This document shows, piece after piece, positions 11,780-24,125 of a DNA stretch of 64,000 nt. The stretch is from Psettodes erumei. Taxonomy: Eukaryota > Chordata > Actinopteri > Pleuronectiformes > Psettodidae. Each line of letters opens with the position of its first letter. The first letter of the stretch is position 1. The stretch covers positions 2,543,501-2,607,500 of the forward strand of contig JAFBJZ010000344.1 in assembly GCA_016785225.1 (NCBI GenBank), given 5' to 3'. Under the pieces are notes generated by a model. It made no database searches and was not told the origin of the DNA. It saw nothing but the letters and a program-made list of their open reading frames with translations. The translations under genes were made by a program, and so were the position numbers.

Positions 11780-14474
11780 GTTCATGCTGTTTTTTTGTTT
11801 CTTTTAAACTGTGCAGCCTTGATATGTTTGATTGTTGAAGCTGCTGTCTGTGAAATCTGAATGACGCCCTCAGACTAAAGCTGCTGTGGGCTGTAAAGCC
11901 TCATGCGGCTGCAGCTAAGGTTTAAAAAAATATATATATATATATACGTAAACGCTGATGCTGTAACATTGTTACATTGATTGATTTTTTTCAGGGATTT
12001 TCATAGAATGACTGCTGGTTTCAGAGAAGTTTCTGTTGACCGAGAAACTTTTGTAAACTTTTTTTGCACTTCGTTACATTCAAACGTTATCCTTTAATAT
12101 CTCTAACCTCTCGCAGCGTGTTCAGCAGCAGCCACGCGTGTGCTTTTTAGCGCCGCTGTTAGCCCGAAGCTAGAACCCAACCGCTGCTTCCTGTTCAGAT
12201 CGTGAGTCACGAGGCCCAACCGGTGAAACCTCACACAGTCGGCCCGCCGCCACCCACCGCGGTCGCCCCGCATGGCCCGGTCCCTGGTTACGCCGGCGGA
12301 TGGCCGTGAGCGCGGGCGGGCGGGCGGCCGGGTCATCTGAGCGCGACTCGAATCAACCCTCCTTCCTTCGGCTCCACAGACCGGCGCTTTCTTTTTATTA
12401 TGGTGCGCCGTTGGCACGGACACCGTTTTTTTTTTTTTTCCCCGTGTCGCCCGTTGATGATTCTGTAAATGGCAGATGAGACGTCGCGTACCCACAGCGC
12501 GGACCTACGAGAGACGGCAAACCGTGTTGTTTAACATGGGCAAAACCCTTTCGATGGAAAAACTTAAGTCGGTCGGCGAGAAAACTTTCGTCTCACGCCG
12601 CCCAGGAGCGCGCCGTTGCACTGGAATCAATAAAGCTCAGTCGCTAATCAAACGAAAAAAATCAGGCCGTACCTCTCTTTTCCCTCCCCGCCCGCCCACG
12701 TGTACAAAAACGCACACATGTGTGCGTGCCTGCTCATCCCTGTTCTCCAGGACTAATTACTTGAAATGAAAAAAAAAAAAAAAAGCTCTCCTGGGGCACC
12801 GATTCCACCCTGTGTCTGATGAGCAGAAATTACATGTCTAATGAAATGCAATAGTTGTGCAAATGGAAGAAATGAAACACACTTTTTTTCGTTTCTTCTT
12901 TTTTTTTTTTTCCTATCTTGACGCCACCTTGAAATAGGTTTTAATTTGGACTGCCCTCGCCCGTAATGGAGAGCCTTTCTTCGGCACCTTTCCTAATCGC
13001 CTGTGGCTTTTCCCGCGTCCGCAGGTCGCTCGCCTTGTCCATTATCGACTCTGCTGAACCGTCGTTTCAGGCCCCGGTTCCCCGGCGAGACGGGGGGCAT
13101 CGTGCCGCGGCGGCAGCAGTAAGTGTTAAAAAAAAAAAAGCTCCTTGCGTGCTCTTTAAACTGCTGGACTAGCACCTCGTGCCCCGTTGTACCGCCCTGG
13201 AAAAATCGACCTGCCGACTGCAGGCGCAGCCGCTTTTTGAACACCAGAAATACTTCCCGGCAGAAAACCCTGAAGCATATATCGCCCCCCCACTTCTGGC
13301 CGACGGACCCCCCTCTGTGCCAAATGACCTGCCGGTCGGAGCCGCCTCGCCCTGCCCCCGGCGAAACCGTCAGCCGGCCTTTCCTCTCCGCTGAGTCGGC
13401 GTAGCACCGTGGAATTAATATTCAAGCAAACTGAAGTAAAAGCGTAACATATGGTTTATACAGTACATAAGGCAGCAACTTGCGCACACATTACGTCAAA
13501 TTCCCCATTTTTATGATGGGAAATCTCGAGGTGGGGGGGCCACCTGATACGTGACCTACTTCTCCACAGCTCATCCGTGACAGAAAGAAAGAAGAGGTTT
13601 TATTTATGAAATATGCTTTCACTGCACTGGGAAACATATTGGTGACAGCGTGAAGTCTGTTTTAAAATTTTTATTTTTTTTCATTTAAGTATGTTTCATC
13701 ATGCCTCAGTCTCAGCTTTGCCCGTGACCCCCCCCCGCAAACTGGAATCGCCGCAGGCCTCAAGAGCCATCGTCAGTAAACCGCGCCCCCTGCTGTGTAG
13801 AAATATTTGGCAGCCACATGAGTTCTAATTCTTGCCCTGTTAGTATCTACCTGCAAACACCCCCCCCATCCCCCCCAGTACCACCCACAAACACGAAGTC
13901 CGTCATATTTTACAGGGAGAGGCCCATAATAAAATGAGGAATGTTGGCCCCACCCCCTCCATCTGAGCCCCGCTCCAAAAACACGTCTGAGCTGCAACAA
14001 GAAGGAGCGGGAGAAAAGACAAGATACAGCTGCTGCAGTTAAAAATAAACAAAGGGTGAACTTGCGCGGAGAAAAGCGGGTGGAGGCTGACCCCCCCACC
14101 CCACCCCCCAAGCCCCCAGCGCTGAGGTCACGGCGCTGCGTGCGTGCGGGACGAATGAGCGAGGCGCCGAGAGCTGGTTTTTGGAAAGCGGCCGAGATGT
14201 TCCGCGAGTCCCGAGCAAACTTTTCCCGCCCCGGAACGCTGCTGAAGACGTGCGAGGAAACAACCACACGGAAGGTTTTTGTGCGGTTAACGCGATCGCT
14301 GACAATGTGCTGGACGTGAACGTGTGCGAAAAAGTTCTTTGAGTGGTACCCAAATAGTAGGCGAAAACTACGAAGCCCCTGGAAATAAACAGCATTAGGT
14401 CCGTTGACTGCGCTTAAATGGCACTTTCTCGTCTAAAGGGGCGCTCGCTTGGCTTTACACGAAAAGTCACGTTC

Positions 14475-14475
14475 A

Positions 14476-14523
<48 letters not shown>
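14475..14523 (+). repeat. (CA)n microsatellite
   Basis: About 48 bases of CA repeats. A second tract follows at 14709-14733 on the other side of a dispersed repeat. Confidence 0.95.
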
Positions 14524-14525
<2 letters not shown>

Positions 14526-14584
14526 TTGACGCAGTGCTTCTTCTAAACGCGCCGCACTGCTTCTCTAATTCACACGCGCACTCC

Positions 14585-14700
14585 GCTGGTACAGGGGCAA
14601 TTTGGGCCTCAGTATCTTTCCCAAGGACACTTCAACGCGCAATTAGAGGAGGCGGGAATCGAGCAGCCGACCCTCCGATTAGTGGTTGACCCCCCCCACC
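14585..14700 (+). repeat. Teleost dispersed repeat fragment
   Basis: The order GGGGCAATTTGGGCCTCAGT, ATCTTTCCCAAGGACACTTC, GGAATCGAGCAGCCGACC, TCCGATTAGTGG matches a very common fish repeat (GGGGCAATTTGGGGTTCAGT, then CTTGCCCAAGGACACTTCG, then GGGATCGAACC). Diverged, flanked on both sides by CA microsatellites. Confidence 0.65.
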
Positions 14701-14733
14701 CCCCATCCACACACACACACACACACACACACA

Positions 14734-17700
14734 ATTAATGAATCCGTTCATTTGGTCCCTCGTTTTATCTGCTCATCCCCATTCAGTCCCGGCACACCGA
14801 CCGGAGATCCAACGATAAATGAAAAACGACTTCATATAGTTTTATTAGGATTCTGCCGCAGCCCCCCACATTTGTGGTGACGGGGAAAGGGGGGGGGGGG
14901 GGAATAAAAAAAAATCACATCATACATGAGGGAATTCTGGCAGCTGTCAAGATCTTCCTCTGATAAGGTGAGCCGGCGAGACGAGGGGCAGATGCGCCAA
15001 AAGAACCGCGGTAAGAATAGGAACTTATCGCCGGTGCACAGCTGAGTCACTGCCCCCCCCCAGCCCGACTGCTCCGGCTGAAGATGTGCCAGACCTGACG
15101 TAGTGCGCGTGCAAATCGTGAATAACTTACAGCGCAGCGTGCAGTTAGGAGGTTAATGCGGCGACTTGAAGCAGTCAGATGTAGAAGTATTTTTTTTTCT
15201 AAAAAGGAGCTAAAACGTCTTTTTAGGATTTATTGCGTGTATATTAAAAGTCACCATTTAAACCTGATTTTAAAAAAAACAAACAAACAGCTTTAACAGC
15301 CACACGGAGAACCGCAGAGTCGCGTTTAGTGACAAACTGGCCTCGAAGAAGACAAACGTGTTTGTCAACCGCCTTTCTGCGAAATGGCCTGCGTCTGACA
15401 TCACCTCCTCGCCCCGCGCCGAACCACGGCCATAGTCAAAGCTCAACCCTCAAATGCATAACAATTCAGCCTGTAATAAGGGATTATACCAGGGCTTACT
15501 CTACAGGATTTATATATATATATATGTGTATATATTTTAATAACCATAAAAAGGAATGGCACAATGTGCTCTGAAAAAAAGAATTAGCATGGTATAGTAG
15601 AAGCATTGATTGAAAAGACAGTTTAAAAGACATGCAAAGAGAGCCACTGAAGTGTCGCGTAATAATAAAATAAAATTTTTAAAAGTTTAAAAAGTTTTCG
15701 CCTCACTCGCTGAGGATGATTTCTCATTCCTCGATACACACCAACACATTCCTGTCAGGCCAATTAACCCGTGCCAGCCTCTGCCTGCCATTTTTCCCCG
15801 CCGCTCTCGAGAAAGCGCCGGCAATTTTCCCCCGCCGCTGCCGCCGCTCCTCCGAATCCGGGCGGCCGGGGGACGAGAGGAGAAACGCATCGCGTTTACC
15901 GATAAGCGCGCAGGATCACCTTTTGGCGAACGAGACCACAGGCAGTGGGGGGTGGGGTAGGCTTGGCGGCCGAAAAGCGCCCGCCCTGTTTTGCAGGCCC
16001 CCTCCGCCGTGTGAAAGTGGCCCGGGCCGCTATCTGGGCAGCCAGGAAGGCTCAGCGCGGTATGAGGAATGCTACGGGTGCGCCCCGCCGTGTAATTAAC
16101 AGATAAAACCGCCGGTTCATTAAATATATGCAGTGTCATGCATTCACTACGCCAGTATCGATCGTCCGGACACCTCCACACACACACACGCACGCACACC
16201 CTGCTGCTCACCGGACTTCTGACACACTACATCCATCACGCCACCTACCTCCGCCATATTTATAGAATTTTAATTAGCTCTGAGCTCAAGCCAGCATCAT
16301 TAGCTTTTCTCTCCCTCTCCCTCTCGCGCGCTCTCTTTTTTTTTTTCCTTTCAGCAAACAGTCATGCATGGTAATAATGGTGTTCTCAGACACAAGCAGT
16401 GGGTACTTATATCAAGGACACAGCCAGAGAGAGAGAGAGAGAGAGAGCATGGGACAAAAGGTTGACAGTTTAAAATGACAATGAAAAATGGGAGCAGCGG
16501 AAGAGAGAGAGAGAGAGAAAAAACAGCATAACATGTGGAATGCAGGCAGTAATGTCACCTTGGAATAATTTCAGTATGATTAAATGCGTCGCTCCGGCCA
16601 TTCCTCTGTGATGACAGTATCTGAGAGCAGCCGGTGCAGCCGCATCCCAAGCAGGTGGGCGTGAGGTTCCCCGGTGCGTCGACTGTAAAGTTTCAGATAA
16701 AAAAAAAACACCCGCCGACACCACGGCAGACACAGCAGATATTGTTTCCACGGAGCTCGCCTTCCGAGCGAACTGTGTCTGGGTGCGAAGCGCACGCAAA
16801 CACCCGTTTTTCTTTTTTTTCCCCGTGCATCTGCAAAACAACAGTCGGGGGAAGAAAAAAACAACGAAAAAAGGAAGACAGAAATCTCAGATAAGCAGTT
16901 GCAGAGAGCAGACAGATGGACCGTTACAGAAGAAACGGGGACGCTCGTAAAAACTTCTTATCCAGGCGTCTGATCGCTGGCTGTTATCTGCGCGGGGCCG
17001 CGTCCCTTAGCTCCAGTCGCGCAGGAGTTCGTCAGGAAAAAAAAACAAACGGCGTTGTGATAAGCCCTCATCTTCCATTACCAGCGATAAGATGGAGGAG
17101 TCATATCCACGCCGCAACTTGGCAGCCGCGAACTGAGGGCGGCTTCGCGCTCCGCCGTCGAGATAATGTAATCGGCGGTTCTGTAGAAAAGGGAGAGACG
17201 GACTGCCAAGTTGAGGAGTCAGAGATGTGCCTGTGCGGAAGACAAAAAGAAAAAAAAACAATAAGCAAAAAGATCCCCCCCTCCCCTCCCCGTGGTAATC
17301 GCGTCTAAATGCACGTTAAAAGCCAAGGTGCTCTCTGCATCAGCCAGAAGAGCAGCGGGTGGAAGGATGTGACTCACGGCGGGATGAAAACACTGTCACC
17401 GCACAAATTGGGTGGTCGTCTTTTTTCTTTTTTTTTTTACACAATCTGCTCTCAGCTAAGTGGAGGGGCCCTTTGCTGCGGCCCCGCCACGATCCCGTGA
17501 CTCACCGATGTGACACCCACCCCCCCGATAACATTCACACAACACTCACTTACGGGTGAACCAATTAAGCCTGAGGGGAGGTGTAATTACACGCGCCCTC
17601 CCCCTGCCCCGTCCTCCATTGTTATGGCTACTTGCCGCCTACGGAGTCTCTGTGCGCCTGCGGTGCTGTCGCCCAGGGACTTGGTTTTTTTTTGTGTGTG

Positions 17701-20700
17701 TGTGTTATTCCACAGAGAGGCAGGTATCGTTCACATAAAAAGGGATATTTTTAGCTGGCATCCCGCACAAATGCTCCCTTTGCTTTTCATGAGATTGATA
17801 GTGACACCACCTCTTCGCCTGTTCCGATAATGTCAAATTCCAATACAGATATTTTGGATGGGTTTTTTTTTCAGATGAGCGACACATTGTGCGCTCTTCG
17901 AATTAAACCCACTGGAACACAGCAGTCGGGTGCGCAACTCCCTCCAACGTGTGCCAGTACATGTTCGCCGCTGCCACGGCAACAACCCTGGCCCTGTCGG
18001 CCTCCAGGTTATTAATGGGAAACCTTTTCCGTCACAATATACGCAGCTGGGAACTTTTTTTTTTCCCACCACACGAACCTCCAGCTGTAATGTGAGCAAC
18101 AATACCACACTTCGCTTTTCCCACCTTTCGCGTTTTGAGGTTTCCAGATGTTGGCTCGCTATATTTTTATCTATCCTGTAATGCTGATGGAGCTCCGCGA
18201 CGGTTTCGCAAAAGTACTTTCCTCGACGTCTCAACTTTTCGTTAGATGCGCTGTCGGTGTTCGAGCTGTGCCGAGCCTGACGCGGCGCGTTTCCAACAGC
18301 TTAAATCTGTCCTGAAGAGATTTTCTGACTTCTCGGCCCGCCCCGATCTCACACGGGTTTCGGTTCGCCTCGTTTCCTCGGTTGCATTCGCTTGTGCTTC
18401 CTCGACCCTCGCTGACCCGCCGATTCCGAATTCAGGCGGCGTGGGCAAACTCTGCCCCGACCCGCCGAACACCGTTTTTAAATTCTGGGGAAGATCCCAC
18501 AGCGCCCGGAGGTGCAACAGATGTCAAGCTAATATAATACATTACTAATGTAGCTTATCTGAGACGGGCCTCACCAGGAAACATTAGCATGCGTTTCAAC
18601 GCAGCTCGTAAAAGGAACCGTGTTTGCGTTCAGTGCGGAGTGCGGGCTTGGATGGATGAGCATAAAACAATATGATATTATGAAAATATTGTGGATTCCT
18701 TGATGATTTGGCCCCAACGGTTGCCAATGAAATCAGTCGGTGGTTTAGCACGGGAAATTGAAAAAAAAGAAGGGTCTAAATCAGGGTGGTGTGATCTGTG
18801 TGACTTATAGAGGGTGATGGAGGTCAGCGATAAGGAATGTTATCACACAGGCTGTCATCCGTGGCAGCGATTTGCTGTAGGCCCCGGTTCGTAATTAATC
18901 ACAGCCGACCGGCGACACGTCTGTATGATCTGAGAGGGGTCGGTGCACCCCCCCACCCCCCAAAAGGTCAAACTCCCCAGGTGTTGGTCAGCCTTTGAGC
19001 CACGAGTCCCCGAGTCAATACCGGTTAATCCCTATGCACATATTAAATGAGTGACTGCCGAGATTGAATTTAAATCTCTGCCTTCACAACGTGCGGAATT
19101 ATTATTTTCTTTTCTTTGAACCCACAGCGATTGAGCGCGATAGGGAAATACAATGCAGTAGATGAGAGAACACGATATCAGACACAGAAATTCTTTTACA
19201 TATTTGCCACTCAGGAGGTCTCTTTATGTGAATTTAATGAAGGTAAATATTTATTTAAATATAAGAGATTACAACGTAGTCACGAGAGCGGTACATCAGA
19301 ATCGGGCAAGTGGAAATGCTGGGATATCCTGAGATATTTAAACATTATAAAACACCACATGCAGGGGTCTGGTACATTGTCACATATTCACGCTATTGGA
19401 TGAAAATTAAAAATAAAACCATGCAACAATTCCTCCCGCTGCGTGTGAGCTGCCGACGGTGAGGCTTTGACTTGACCTCTCGTCAGACAGGATGAAAGGT
19501 TAGAGGACGGGAGCGACTGCCAAATGTACTCGCATTGATTTCTCCTCCTCCGTCATTCCTCTTCCTGCCACTCACAGTAGATGGAGTGATTTCTGGGATG
19601 TCGGGCAGGCAATCGATGAGAGAAGAAGAAGAGGTAGGTGGGGGGCGGGGTGGGGTGGGGGGGGCAGAGGAAAGGAGCCTCGCCCTTTATTTAAAGGGAA
19701 AGCGTGCAGCGAGCGCAGGAGCAGCTGGAGAACAGGTGATCCCGCGTGTAAAGCAAACAAGGTCAAGGTTGCCTGTTTGCTGAGCGAGGCGAGCGCTGTG
19801 AGCAGGTGTTAAGAGACGACGCGACGCTGCGACGGCGCGCGAGCACCGAGGCCGTGTTCAGGCCGTACGTCAGCTCTTGCCTGCGCTTTAAAACACTGAC
19901 ACGGTGCCCACAGCGGGTATCCAGCTGGCCTTGGATGATTTCACCTCTCATCCGGGATGTTTCTTCAGAAGCGGAGAGCCAGGCTAGCTGCTTCCCCCCG
20001 TTTCCACCGTTCGTGCTCGGCTAGGCTAGGCTAGGCTAGGCTAACTGGCTGCAGGCTGTTTAGCCTCATTTTTAACACACGGTACGAGAGTGCGTCGCTC
20101 TTTTCATGTCAGGGATTTCGCCGACAGTTCCCGTAACACAAGTGAAGAGTTCGGTACAAACGGGCGCAGAGATTGGTTAAACCCGCAACGCTTTCCTCTC
20201 CACCGCCAAAACTCTATTTTTCCACATCTGAAAGCTCGAAAAGGGCTTTCCAACGCAAGCACCAACCAAAATATGACGAAGGCAGAGAGAGAGATTTAGC
20301 TGTTTTGCCGCCGCCTTGTGAAAAGAGGGCAGTGTGTGTGTGTGTGTGTGTGTGTGAGACGCTACCTGTTCTGAGGCCGGATACGGGTTCGACCGCCGCG
20401 TGCTTATCCGAGCCTGAGGGGAAATCAATAGCTTGCATTCCCTCAGCGTCGTTGTTAGTGGATATATGAAATAAAATGTCTTGGAACATAAAAGGGATCA
20501 ACATGTAAGGGGTGTCGCTGCGCTTTAACTTCTCCAGACTTTGGTATAAATAAACAACAAAGTGGCCACGGGACTTAGGAAGAGATTTGCTGCTGTGCAG
20601 TATTGGATTTTTTTTATTATTTTATTTTATTTTTTTTGTTGCTACCACTGTGGATACATTTATTCAAAGATAATGAAGTCGTACCCTCGTGTGCCTTCTT

Positions 20701-22679
20701 ACACATGCAGCGTGTGCATTTTTTTTTCCCTCACATGTTTTATGCCACTGGGACTTTGCCGACGCGGATCCTCGGTGACTGATATTCGGCTCTGCTTCGC
20801 TACGCTATTTGTGGAATATTTCGAAATGGGAGCGTAGTTTGTCCGCAAATGCAAACCAGGAAATATTCCCCAAAGATCATCAGTATTTACACTTAAAAAA
20901 AATCCTCGCTTTTGATTTTGAATCGGGCTGCTTCCTCGTGTCTGAGAAGAGTCCTCGTCAAAATGCTAATTTCTGTTATGGCCATTGAGCTCAGAGGACT
21001 CATTGGACTGCGTGCTGTGCATCTCCAGCTCCGAACCTTTTAGCTCATCTCGCTTTGACACCTACGCTGTCAAAACATTCCCCCGAAAGTCGAACGGGAG
21101 GCGGGCCAATTAAACTCCGCACGAAGACTGCGCGGTTATCAGGGCATAACCCCGGCGCGAGATTTGTATTTTTTTTTTCTCCGTAGTCTGCTGTGTCTCG
21201 CGCTCTGCGGCTGGCAGCCAGTCGGAGGCAGCAGCTCGCGCAGAAGGTGGTCCGATCAGCCGTATAGCTCCTCGCAGCGGGGGGGTGGGCTGCACACCGG
21301 GAGCAAAGAGGGAGCCTCCCCTCGTCTCCCCTCCAACTTAGCGCCTGACATCAGTCCCCAAAATCTACTTCAAAAAAAAAAAAAGAAAGTCTCACCTCTT
21401 TGTCTGTGCACGTCAGGCACACTGCCTCTTTTGTTCACGCTCTTAATCTACCTGTTTACCCCCCCACACACACACACACACACACACCCCACCCACCCCT
21501 CAGCATGTCGAACATCATCGCTTTCTTTCTGCTCAGGCAGCTCACACTCTGCTGATCCCGGCATGTTCGGCTGTTAAATCCCACCAGTTCGCCTGTGAAA
21601 TCCCGGCAACTGGTGAAACATGACAGGAAGGTTTTGCAGAGGGCTCCCTTTGATTGCAGTAACGACAGAGGGAAGTAAAAAAAAAAACAAAAAAAAAACT
21701 GCTTTCTTCCGTTTCCGTCAGATAAATGGAACGGGGGCCACTGTTCTAATATTCCGACGAGCAGCGATGTCACAGCGAGGCTCAGGCGGCGACTCCTGGA
21801 ACAAAAGTTCTTTCTTCTCCGAAGGTCTTCTGTCACCCACAATGCCCTTCTGAGATCGCAGCCATTGTTTGCGGTATCTCTATTTGCAGTTGTGTTATTG
21901 TTGTTGCTGTTGTTGTTGTCGTCGTCGTCGTTGTCTTTGGATTTTTTCCCTTTTATGAACTCAGCTGATGTGTGTGATGTGCAGCGGGGGCCTCACCTTA
22001 ACCACCCGATGATGAACCGTAGTGAACGACGGCCGCTCTCTCATGATCCGCGTCCGCCTGACTGCGTAGTTTAGCGCTCCTCCGTGCAGACAAGCAGAAG
22101 CTGATATCCGGAGCAGCACGCGCACATAACCGGCCTTTTGAAGCGTTTTTACAAAATTTTTCGGACCTGTCTAGATGAATGAGTGAGTGAAGGAACTCGG
22201 TGGTGGTCGTCCTCGACCCTTCAGCTTCACACGGAGGTGAGCGCGAGGCGCCGCGCGCCCCTCGCTGCGGAGGAAGCGAGGCGCGACCTCCACGAGTGCA
22301 GCAGCCTGGTCCTGTGTTACATTCTCATTTTTATATATTATATGTGTGCGTGTGTGTGTGAAGCCATTACCTGTTTGGAGGGGGAAAAGTCGTCAACATG
22401 AACAGAATTTCCCAGTGACTGTATCCTCTCATTTCCCCGTCTGTTATCATCCAATGATTAGTACAAAAAAAAGGCTTTTCTTACATAATATCCACACAGA
22501 CTCGTCATTTAAATCCAGGGAGAATAACGGCAAATTAATTTTGTATCTATGACTTATTAAATTATGATGGATGTCAATGTGGAAAAACTTAATCATAAGG
22601 AAATTTAAATCATGAAGCCAAAAAGAAACTTTATCAAATAACAAGGAGATACATGACAAGTTTTTACACTGTGTGCTGG
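14734..22679. other. Non-coding stretch, no gene seen
   Basis: No supported gene. Contains GA tracts at 16426-16447 and 16501-16519, TG/CA tracts at 20332-20356 and 21466-21487, a five-copy GGCTA tandem repeat at about 20018-20042, and a TTG/TCG trinucleotide run at 21896-21935. A 12-bp palindrome GTGTAATTACAC lies at 17581-17592. Candidate conserved islands: 16205-16310 and 16530-16640. Confidence 0.5.
20018..20042 (+). repeat. (GGCTA)n pentanucleotide tandem repeat
   Basis: Five near-perfect GGCTA units in a row, ending in GGCTAACTGG. Confidence 0.85.
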
Positions 22680-22905
22680 TAGTCTGCTGCCCATAATCAT
22701 GGGCCTAATTGAATTAGCTAATTCAGCGTTTATGCACGTATTCTTTTGACTGTTTATCACTGGAAGCTTGATGTCTAATTAAGACCCAGATGTCTCATTG
22801 AGACTTTCCGATGCTAAACAGGCTGATCTAATTAATATGTAAGCTGCACATTACAGCGAATTCCACGGACGGCAGCTCCGGGAGGAAACGCAGGCCAACG
22901 ATGTA
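22680..22905. promoter_or_regulatory. Candidate conserved non-coding element with homeodomain-type sites
   Basis: AT-rich island with a perfect 14-bp palindrome GAATTAGCTAATTC (22711-22724), several TAATTA/TAATTG cores, and CCCAT/ATGGG inverted halves just upstream. The composition contrasts with the surrounding GC-rich, repeat-laden DNA. Called from appearance only; no alignment was possible. Confidence 0.3.
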
Positions 22906-23869
22906 ACAAGTTTCGCTCAAGTTAGTTCAACAAGTTAGCTCTACCGGCGTCATAATGCAGGCGGTGTCTGCCGAAACGATCCTGCAGGAGCGGGCTCTGT
23001 GACGACAGCGCGACAAGAATTTGAAAAATCTGCCGCACTTCTTTTTTTTTTCGTCATTACGTCATGTAACGCTCATCCCGCTAATATCCTTTGGAGTTGA
23101 ATTCTTCTGCTTGTTACCTGCAACTCCATCGCTGGAGTACGTGCTAATGCTCCTTCCGTTAAAAAAAACATCACATAATCTTTCTGTGAAGTGCCATTTA
23201 ATGAGGCGGGGGCGGCACGCGATGACTGGCATACGCAGGTGTCGCCGCACCCGTCACGGCTGCAGCCGCGGCCTCGCGGCCTAATTGAAGAGATTTCTAG
23301 GTGTTTGTTCGCACACGTGACAGAAGGAGGAAGCGTCACGCCAGCCACCTTCTCAATGCACCCCCACCTCCCACGCACACACACACACACACACCGCCCC
23401 ATCCACAGCCAGCGATAAACTCAGAAGAGAGGTAAGTGTGACACCTAGTGTCACCAGGCGTAAAGACAACCCGTGTTCAGCCGGGCCGCCGTCAGTGACA
23501 CATGAATCATTTGAAGCCATGCATGATCGCACTCATGGACACGCCGCGCTACTTTCCACAAGGCCCAGTCGCACATAGCAACACGCGCTCTGAGGCGGCT
23601 GAATTATTCACCAATTAACCTAAATTTCTGCACACGCGTGACCCCGTTCACGCCTCCGCCGCGAAGCGAGCACTTCGTCACGTGCGCCTGACGGCAGCGA
23701 AAATGCATCTCGCACGCGTCACCGAAAAACCGTAAATCCGGAGGCCAAAGTCAACAGGGGGTTAAGAAGTTTGCGTGCCCCGCGCTCTTGGCAGCTGACG
23801 GCACCGCTCCTTATTGAACTTCAGATGGAGCCAAGTGTCCTCAGACAGTCTGGCGGCGGGTGAGAACGC

Positions 23870-24125
23870 CCTATCTAGAGAGATTGTTTTCACAGTATGC
23901 CGAAAACTAATTACAAGCAATAAATTAATTTCACGCTACTGCTTTAGAATTAATTGCATCTTTACAGAAGTGACTGGAAGTGATGGCTCAAGCAGCCCCG
24001 ATAAGGGTGGACACACTAAGTGGTCCATTGAATTATGCAGCTTATCGGGGCCGTTGCTTAACATAGGGATGCACTCGATAATCCTCAAAGAAATTATCTG
24101 AAATTCTCGTTTGTTGCCGTTTTAA
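23870..24125. promoter_or_regulatory. Candidate conserved non-coding element with nested inverted repeat
   Basis: A repeat-free, evenly composed 250-bp block. GCCCCGATAAG (23995-24005) is matched exactly by its reverse complement CTTATCGGGGC (24041-24051), and inside them TGGAC (24008-24012) is matched by GTCCA (24023-24027). Each outer arm holds a GATAAG motif, one on each strand. No protein or known RNA is recognised. Confidence 0.35.

Larger units (their letters stand above)
6280..14584. other. Non-coding stretch, no gene seen
   Basis: No supported gene. Dinucleotide tracts lie at 7939-7959, 9142-9172, 9745-9781, 11400-11423 and 14475-14523. Long open frames around 9540-10050 and 10390-11330 are GC-rich, overlap on both strands and lack any recognisable domain. 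A strong inverted repeat lies at 11725-11779. Possible conserved AT-rich islands lie at 9230-9330 and 12790-12890. Confidence 0.5.

Noticed and set aside
19116..19403. 95-codon open frame preceded by an acceptor-like TTTGAACCCACAG
   Set aside because: No matching donor and partner exon, no recognisable domain, and an ordinary AT-rich composition; kept as non-coding.
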